Assembly: GCA_963662155.1 (NCBI GenBank)
Contig: OY759273.1
Location: 26,949,066-27,013,065, forward strand
Direction of reading: 5' to 3'
Length of the DNA: 64,000 nucleotides
Origin: Lamellibrachia columna
Lineage: Eukaryota; Annelida; Polychaeta; Sabellida; Siboglinidae
Shown: positions 40,501-49,500 of the stretch, piece after piece
Position numbering within the stretch: the first letter of the stretch is position 1
Layout of the letters: the number at the start of each line of letters is the position of its first letter
Translations under genes and position numbers: made by a program
The notes under the pieces: generated by a model
The model's database searches: none
What the model was told of the DNA's origin: nothing
Seen by the model: only the letters and a program-made list of their open reading frames with translations

Positions 40501-43500
40501 AAGAAAGTGTGTGGGTGGAAAACGTACAAAAACAGTACGGAACAGCAAACATAGGGTGTTGCGCTGCAGTAACTGGGAGTGCTAATCACCAGTCATTGTT
40601 GGCTGCTTTTTATCACTGCTGAACAGCGTCCTGCGAATGGTATCAGTGGATGTTGACCTTCTCCTCTGCAACTTGGCTGTCGCTCATTCTTGCATCGTGT
40701 CGCTTCCCTGCGGCAAAACCATAACGCACAACGTGAATTAGAACTTCCTGTTTGAGCTGTCACGGCCACACAAAGAGCAGCTTTATAGTCTGTCGGGCGG
40801 TGCCAGCAAGTGAACCTTTGTGTGTGTGTGCGTGCGTGTGTGTCTGTGTGTGACTTAAACTTTATGGTATACACTAACTGCAATTACTTGGCTGGTCTCC
40901 AGCAAGATTAATGTTTCTGGTGGTGCCAGTTCACATTGATTGTTACCTGTTTTGGCTGACTGGTATCCAGAAGCTGGTGCGGCTTGGCTCTGAGTTTCAA
41001 CAAGTCGCCATGTTTCAATGCTGGCCGTGTTTGTCCATTGCGGGTTGTGGTTGCCACACGTTGCAGTGTTCCCTGCCTGTCTAGCCTGGTGCTGTATCTG
41101 GCATTCACTCTGGGCTAGTATCTTTTCAGCAGTGTAAATGTTATCCACAGATTAAGTTTTTGTGGTTCTGATTTCACCGACAGGCTCCAGCTATGTCCTC
41201 TGTGTGTGGACGCTGACTTGAGCAGAGACCGTTACACTCTGGTTTTTAGACTTGAATAATTTATTATAGTTGCCGTAATGTATCTGGCATACATGAAATT
41301 GATATTTTGTTTGCTCTATGGCTGTGAATGTTATACAAACTTGCATGTATAAATGTCGTAACAGTTTGTGTTTGATCACAGTACAAATAATGGTTAAAAG
41401 AATGGACATTGCACGCATACAAATAGTAACCATCACAGAGTTGCGGTGGTTTCACTATTCAGGTTGTCAAAGCCACCTTTGGAGGTCGTTGCCATAACAG
41501 ATTCATGTTTTGTGGAGACCCTGTGTCAGGGAAACATGTGTCAGTGGCCCGCTTTGTGATCAGTCCCAGACACTTGTTGACGACTGGTGTGGTTTGTGTC
41601 ATGCATGTGGTTGTGGCTCTGGATATTAGTGTAATGACAACGGGGAAGTCAACACTTCCACTCTTGTTCCAAGTAATTGCAACCCTCTAGGCAGCATCCA
41701 CTCTGCCATTGATATTACATCTGTTTCACTGGATAGCTTTCTGCAATTTCTGAGCAAAGGTCATGACACCTTTTCTCTATATATTTCCCGCTTCTTGCCG
41801 CATTTATGGCCGTACTTCCTTGAGTAGCAGCCAGTGCTATTTTCGCTGTTTTATCTGGTGTCAAAGCTTAGTCATGTGGTGCTAACCTGCCAGTCTTGAC
41901 TTCTACTAACTAGTGGGCTGATGTTCATTCATGTGCACCGCCCATGTAGCCCATTTTCTATCAAGTGCACCTGTCGAAGGTAGTGGCTTGTGTGCCATGC
42001 GAAATAGCTGACCTGTCATCTCATGGTGCTCCGGCCTATTAACTAGAGCATGTTGCCGGCCGGACCCCTTTGCTTTCTGTGCATGCATTGTGCTTTTGAA
42101 AAGAACTTGCTTTGCCTTCTCAGGTGACTTACTGGTGCGCATAATAAGTGGTGCTTTGTTGTTGGTCGATTCCTAGCTCCCGTCCTACGCTCATGCTGTG
42201 GGAAAACTTTGGGAATTGATTTAAAGGCACACAGCTATTACGTGTGGCCTGGCATCCGTTGGGTTTGTTTTTATTGGGCATGTTTCCTCCCGGGTGTTTG
42301 GGGGGGTGTGAGAAGCATTCTGTCTCTCTGCTGCCAACATAAAGAAACTTGCGACTCCCTCGTGGGATGGCCCATCACTTGGAGCTGTACGCAATGTTGT
42401 GTAATCGAATCACCTGGTGGAAATGAGAGTCTGTTTATAGCCTGCTACATTGCCAGTGCTGTACAAAACATGTAGAGCGTGACTGCCTCTTTAGACCTTT
42501 GTCCGCATTGATTTTTACTGCACACTGCTGGTTACGGCAGAGGTTAAAGTTCAGTGCACTAGATATTGCTGGACGAAAGGTCATGTTTGCTGGGTAAGAA
42601 TTTAATACCTGGGTCATTCACCAGGGCTAGTGCGCTAGGACTTTCGTGATTGGTTTAAATTTGTTTCATTGGAAACATAAATGCCCCGCTTTCTGTATGT
42701 TGTAACATGAAATTATTGAAGTTTTATTCATGTCAGATCTGTAAGTATTCAGGATGTGTAGTTTATCATGTTGTGTTAGGTTCATCAACAGGGCAATGAC
42801 CTGATATGTCAACTGAGTAGCAGTGGTGCCTTGGCATTTTTTATAGCAGTCAACCCACATCTTTGCAATTTAAATGTCGCTTTATATTGGCTTCTTAAAA
42901 AATATTAGCTCTCCAGGGTAGCTTAACGCTGTCAGGTTTAGCTGTGCCCTTTTCTCAAAGAATTGCATGCTCATCTTGTCAAGAGCTCTGCCAACCTACA
43001 AGTCCACATGTTTGTGCTGTGTGTGATGATTTTGCAACTTGTCACTGCAGTATGTGATGAAAGACAACATGTTTCTAACCTGATATTAATTAGTATAGTA
43101 CAATTTAGGTAGTTAAAAGTATAACTCTAAGTTGAAGACGCGTTGAACACAACTGTCTAGAACATAAACTACGCACCTTTCGTTTTTCCACAAACATTGA
43201 TTTGTGTTGCAGAGCAAAGTCGCCGTGATGACCTTGAGGCCCTGGGTCACATGTTCATGTACTTCCTGCGCGGCAGCCTGCCATGGCAAGGTCTCAAGGC
43301 CGACACGTTGAAGGAACGCTACCAGAAGATTGGTGACACGAAACGAGCAACACCTGTCGAGGTGTTGTGTGAGAACTTTCCAGGTCTGTCCATCATATTT
43401 CTTCATTGAAAATTGTTCTGAAAAGGTGTTGTTTTGTCTTGCTTATTATGTAGGACCAATGATATTTGCATTTTTTAGGTTTAATCACACTAGTATTGCT

Positions 43501-46500
43501 GCTACACCAGGTGTGTTTGGCTGGCTAGTGCCCCCTACGCCTCTGTGGCTTCATGATGTGTGGCATCATTATTTCAACCAGCAATTTTCAGTCTGCAGAT
43601 ATTGCCAGTTTGTAAGCAGCCTTTAAAAAAAATTTTTTTTCATGTTTTGTGTAAGCTAAATTACAGAACTTGCTAGCCAGTTTTATTGTAGTATGATTTA
43701 CTACATATTGGTTTCATGCCGAATAAATGACTGGGAGAATGGGCAAGTTCTGTAACACCTGCTAATAAAATAGGCCTGCCCCGCACTTTATGGTCTGCTA
43801 AAATAAGTATGTATTATTGTGTTATGTTATTTTGTCGTGCTGCATGAGCACAGGCTTATTTCCAGTTGTTTGTATGACAACTGTTGTTATATCTGTCCTG
43901 TCGGGATGTCTGATCACAGCTAAATACAGATAATAGCTTTACGTGCCCTTTACGCGTAAGTTAATGAGCCCCCATCGTGTACAGCAACACTAACTGCTGC
44001 CGTGATGGTGTATGGATGATGGCATGTCATATGCCAGACGGCTATTTCAGCCCACCAGTTTTTCCATCATACAAATAAATGCTGTTGCTGTTGCTCCCAT
44101 AGCGCTAATATTAACTCCTGAATGAATCCGTCATTATGCTTGGATGGCTTGTCATGGTGTCTGATTGTTGTTTTTAAACGCCATCACTGTGTGCTGTTTT
44201 TGCGATTGCTGCGCGTCATGAAACGTAACTCGTTTCGTTGCGTGGGTTGTTTTTGCATTTTCCCCATGGGTTATGGATATCGCAATACCTCAGACCAGAA
44301 CTGACTTATTAGGTCCTAAAATCTTGCAACAATCTCTGTGTGTAGGAGCACATTACTGTTCATGGCGGCAAGTGTAGGTCAGTTTATTCCAGTTGTGTTA
44401 TGATTTATTAGCAGAGAGAGATATTAAGTGTACTTGCACAGTTTATGAAAGTGCTATTAAAAATCCATAGGAACTTTTTATTAGATTCTGCAGTTTTTTT
44501 AATTGGAGGATATTCCTGTTGTAATTACGTTACTTACGCAGGTAAATGTGAATGTCTCTCGCTGCTATTTGCAGAAGAACTTGGCACGTATCTGCGATAT
44601 GTACGGCGGCTAGACTTCTTTGAGACACCTGATTATGACTACCTGCGTAAACTCTTCATCGATCTCATGGCAAGAAATGGATGGGAGTGTGACTGGGAGT
44701 TTGATTGGACGGGCCGTCAGATGGTAATATATGGCTAATATAGTTTAACCTTCGAGAATTGCCGCATTAATTAATTTGACTTGTTTACAGATGATGTGAA
44801 GTGAAGGTGCCGTCTTGTTAGAAGTGTTCTCTTTTAGCCATGTTGTTTAATTTGTTCTGTTATTTGATTAAGGATATTTAAGTAGGTGATGAAACTTGTT
44901 CGGTTCATTTATGTGTCAGCGGTTCGGTGAACTGATCAGAAAACCATAAATTGGCATCTGGGCAAAATGAACAGTGCCACCATTCGGATCCAGCAGTGAT
45001 TGTTAGGCCGCCGTTACGTGCAATTTTCCTTTCAGTCAACACCTGGAGGTTCAATTTCAACAAACGAAACTTTGGGTGGAGCCACACGCACTGCTGAAGA
45101 AAAAAGACGTAGCACGCAAAGGGGGGTAAGTCGGGCATGCGTGCATGAGCGCAGAGATTGTCCAGTCTCTTCTCAATCCTGTTTGACCAAATCTGTCTAA
45201 CAGTTGTATAGATATGTAACATTTTCATGGTGGTTTCCGAAGGCCGTCATCTGAATCTGTTTAACAGTGTGCTGTTGATGCCTTCTAATCTGCTATCCCC
45301 CACCTGTGCGCACTCTCTGAATGTATGCAGTGCTCTCATGTTGATTCTCTCTCCAGTGCATCTTCTTCAGCTAAAGAAAGTTTGCATCAGTAGACATTAT
45401 CAAGTCGCTACCACAGCTAAGTTTGCCGATGGAGTCAGTCTGTCTTGGCTTTGTCGGAGTTTGCCGTTCGAGGTCGCCGCTTGAACAGCATCTGTGTGTT
45501 TGCCATCTTTGCAGCAGATCGGCGCTCAGAGGGGTACTGCTAGGGGAGAGAGGGAGGTAGCCCATGTCTCTAACCTTCTCGGAGCTAATCCGCCCGATAG
45601 GCATGGCGGCTCAGTTCAGGTACTGTTTCTCGTCGCCGTCGGACGGTCGTATGATCGCCGACTGTTTCGATCTCATTGTTAACGTGCTCTCCGGGGGAGG
45701 AGGTAGGAGGGAGGGTTGGCGGAGGTTCGCTGGAAACCATCCGTGTTTCTTGTTGCGTGGCCAGCGGTCATGACATTTTCTTTGTCACTGTCTAAAGTGC
45801 TGCTGGCGGGACTGGGTTGACCTCGCTGCTGAGGTCGTGTGCTATTGCATGCTTGTGTGCACTCTAAAAATACACATCAATTTCACGGACCACTAATCCT
45901 ATACGCACTGGCACTAACAGCAGTATCCCTTTTCACAACAAAGTCCTCTTACCAATGGACGTTAGTAAAAATTTGTCTACTGACTTGGTATTGAATTATG
46001 CATATATATTTTTTTAGAACATTTTGGCTGGTAACATTATAAATACAGAGCTTCTTACATAAGAAGCCATCATTGATAAAGCAGTGAAGTTCACACATTT
46101 ATGGAAAAATAGGAAGACAACGTCGTCCCAGTTCAACAGATGAAGCATGAAGAGTTGTCTTGTTGATGCAAGACCATCCCCTCTGGATAACCTACATTAC
46201 TAGTCTTAGGTTCCACAGAGGAACGTGAAAAAATAAAGAATTAGTATAGCAATAAAAAGGATTTGTTGCACTCTGCCAAAATTATACCGTTCTTTAATGT
46301 TGGGGTGCAGTAGTACTGAAACTGATCTGTTCTTATAAATGATGTCACAAAAGTGCCGCTACCCTCCCAGATCTCGTCAGAAGCACTGGCAACAGTTCTG
46401 CTAAATTCATAGTGAGGTGGCTACAAAAAACATGCCGGTCATTGGGCAAAATTTCACTTGTGGTTGCTCGTTATCGAACAAGGATTCCCTGGTGACAGTT

Positions 46501-49500
46501 GGGGAAGTTGGAACTTTACGATGTCGGCATCATTGAGTCGAGTGCCTCCCTCTGCCTCCATGTTGCTGCCCCTCGCTGAGCATTGTTCTCTGTCACACTA
46601 CTTACGGCCTTTGTTAGCTGCTTCATCCTTTACCCTTTCACAAGCCCTCTCTAACTATGGCTGTGCCATGCACCTCGCGATAACCCTCCTAGCCGCTTAA
46701 TGTGGACACCTGAGATCAGACGGTCAACCGGATGACACTGCAAAACATCAGAAAACGTTACTCCAACAACCTGCTAGATAGCTTACAGTATTATCTTTTC
46801 TACACAACAGTGTATTTTGCGAACGGAGATAGTTCTTAAGTTCCCATTATACTACGAGCATCATGAATCACGCATTTCAGTCAGTTTAAAGTTTGTGTTC
46901 CAATAATTTTGTTCACCTTGCACCTGTTGGCTGTTGCTGTCTACCACATGGTATACGTAAAAAAATGTGTATTTCTTGTCAAATAACAACAAACTCGACA
47001 AAGCATCATGTATACTAAAGTAAAAAAAAGAAAGAATAGAACCTTGCAAGACATTAAATTTGACAGTTGTCAGTTGATGATGCACTGGCTATTAGTACAG
47101 ATATGTCCACATCACAGGTGTCTACTTTAAGCGCATGATTATTGTCTGTATAGTGAAAATGCTGCCCAAATGTGTTTATTTGCTTGTGAATGGCAGATTT
47201 ATTTATTTATTTTTGCTTTGTGTTAATATATATTTATGCGTGCATTGATATTCTTAATTTAAACTTCATCAGGTGACATCACTGAATGTTTATTTTCTTT
47301 TCAGTTTTGGCCAAATATAATGATGCACTGCAGGTGTTTATAAGTAGTCTTCATTTTACCCTTTGACAGGTGGTAATATCTCGTGGAAGTACGTGGCAAA
47401 ATCATGTCATGCACTTGTCCACAGCAGGGTAACTTACAGCTTACCATAGATCTAACAGACTGTGGCTTTATCAAGTCCTGTAAGAATGACAAAATCGAAA
47501 TTAGTGCAGTATAACTGAAGAAATATAAAACGTCATGGCACCATTGTGACATGGTAACATCATAGCATATGTTACGCTGTGTAAAGTACGTCATCAGAAC
47601 TTACTTAGCAAAAGCTGTGTTTGTTCACACAGTATGGCCTGCTATGATGGCGCGTGTTAGTGTAGCAATTACTGTGTGTGACTAATAGATGCACATAATC
47701 ATGCTTCCCACTTACGGCAAAATTGCTCAAGCACCACAACGTCTGTATTGGTATGGCATTGCTATGGCTGTGTAATTTGTTTGCATAAGTTGTCACCTCC
47801 AGCATCTTGTGACATCAAAAATGTAAAAGAATTGTGGATGGTTTAAACATTTTATAAGCTGTTCTTCTGAGTGGAGAATTGAAGTAAAGTTTAACTTAAA
47901 TGGGTAGTGGGCAACTCGTTTCTTCTATACTATGTATGTACTTGGTCGCACTCAATGGTTAACGAAAAACAAGCAACATTTGCAGTGCCAAACGTAAGGA
48001 ATATGTCGTGATTAGTTTCATTTTAAAAAGTGTTAAAGAATGATGCTGCTTGTATCTACTCAGGTATCAGGCACAAATTTCATTTAAATGTCGAGAAAAT
48101 CAATATTTTGAATGAAGTGTTTGTAGCATGGCTAGCTTACAAAGCTGAACTTTGACGTTTACCAATCCCCTTGTTTGCAGTTTAAACTGTACTTTTAATG
48201 TTGTGGTTTTCATTGTTATTATTGTTAAAACATTATTAGATCTGGATGTTTATTATAGAGCTCTGTCATTGTTATTATTGTTAAAACATTATTAGATCTG
48301 GATGTTTATTATAGAGCTCTGTCATTGTTATTATTGTTAAAACATTATTAGATCTGGATGTTTATTATAAAGCTCTGTCATTGAATAACTGTCTTTTTAT
48401 ATTAATCAGTTACTGAACTTTTAATGTATTTAATCATGCTTAATAATACTTATTTAAATAGGTATGTCATGCTGTCAGTCATAAGTGTAATGTATAATGG
48501 AAGTAGGTGACTGATATTGTCTATTGAATTATGATTGTCCATGAGACTACTAACAAGGCATGGCTTCTGTGTTTCATTGTCGGCTGAAAACAGGTGTTGA
48601 GTTCAGCCAATGGGGAGCTAGGCGGTGACGACCCGAACGGGGGACAGTCGGACACGCCAATCACCGCACCACGGGAAGTGGAGGTTGTTAGTGAAACAAA
48701 GTACGTATCTATCATTTAGGCAAATTGCCAACAGAATTCTGCTGCATGCTAGTGATTTAAAGCAGTCTCACCTTTACCTGTATGTTAGAAAATAATTTAT
48801 TTCTCTATTTATCAGTGGGTCCTATAGATGTCTGTCATGTAATTGTTTCTTGGAATACACTTTTAAACATTAAAAACCTGCAGAGAACATCTTGATTAAC
48901 TGTTTTGTATAAAATGTTTCAATAATTATAAACTTTATAATCAGTTGTGATCTGCTTTGATAAATTGCACATATTTTGCACCTAATGGCAGCTTTGCTTT
49001 GCAAATTTGCAGTGAGGTCCAATGGTTTTTATATGAAGGTGGAATTCACATGGGTTGTAATTTAGTTGCAAACCTCTTATCACAGACACACACACACAGC
49101 ATAAAGCAGCAATGCAGGATGTCCACATCATCTGTGCAATTTAAGCAGTTTGTCAGATGTGTCACATGAAAATTTAGTTGCTTAAGGTAGCTGGGGCAGC
49201 TAGCGTGTCAGTTGATTTTTTGTTTCATAACATGCTAGGAAATATTGAACTGAACGTCAACACCACAAATAATCACCCACTAACATATTTCGTCAATCCA
49301 TCCTTTAAAAAAAGTCCTTTTGGAAATCCCCCTGATTTGTGTGTGCTACGATTTTCGAATCAGCGATATTCGTTTGCCGTGAAAGCGGAACATATCGTCT
49401 AGTTACTGTGATTCCAGTACACATCAGTATTATATCTACCGAACTGAATCATGTCCTTAAACCAGCAAACATCAGTGCTAACGTAGTTTATTGTGCCTTT

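Larger units (their letters stand above)
37639..43212 (+). other. CSNK1G intron 5
   Basis: The intron contains a LINE 3' fragment (37741) and a hAT-like remnant (39255), listed separately, plus a TG/CG-rich tract near 40817-40852. From 38130 to 39250 and 40860 to 43212 no further structure is supportable. Confidence 0.5.

Noticed and set aside
45371..45773. Several overlapping open frames in the GC-rich part of intron 8
   Set aside because: Higher GC lowers stop frequency; apart from the small in-frame cassette candidate, nothing resembles a protein family.
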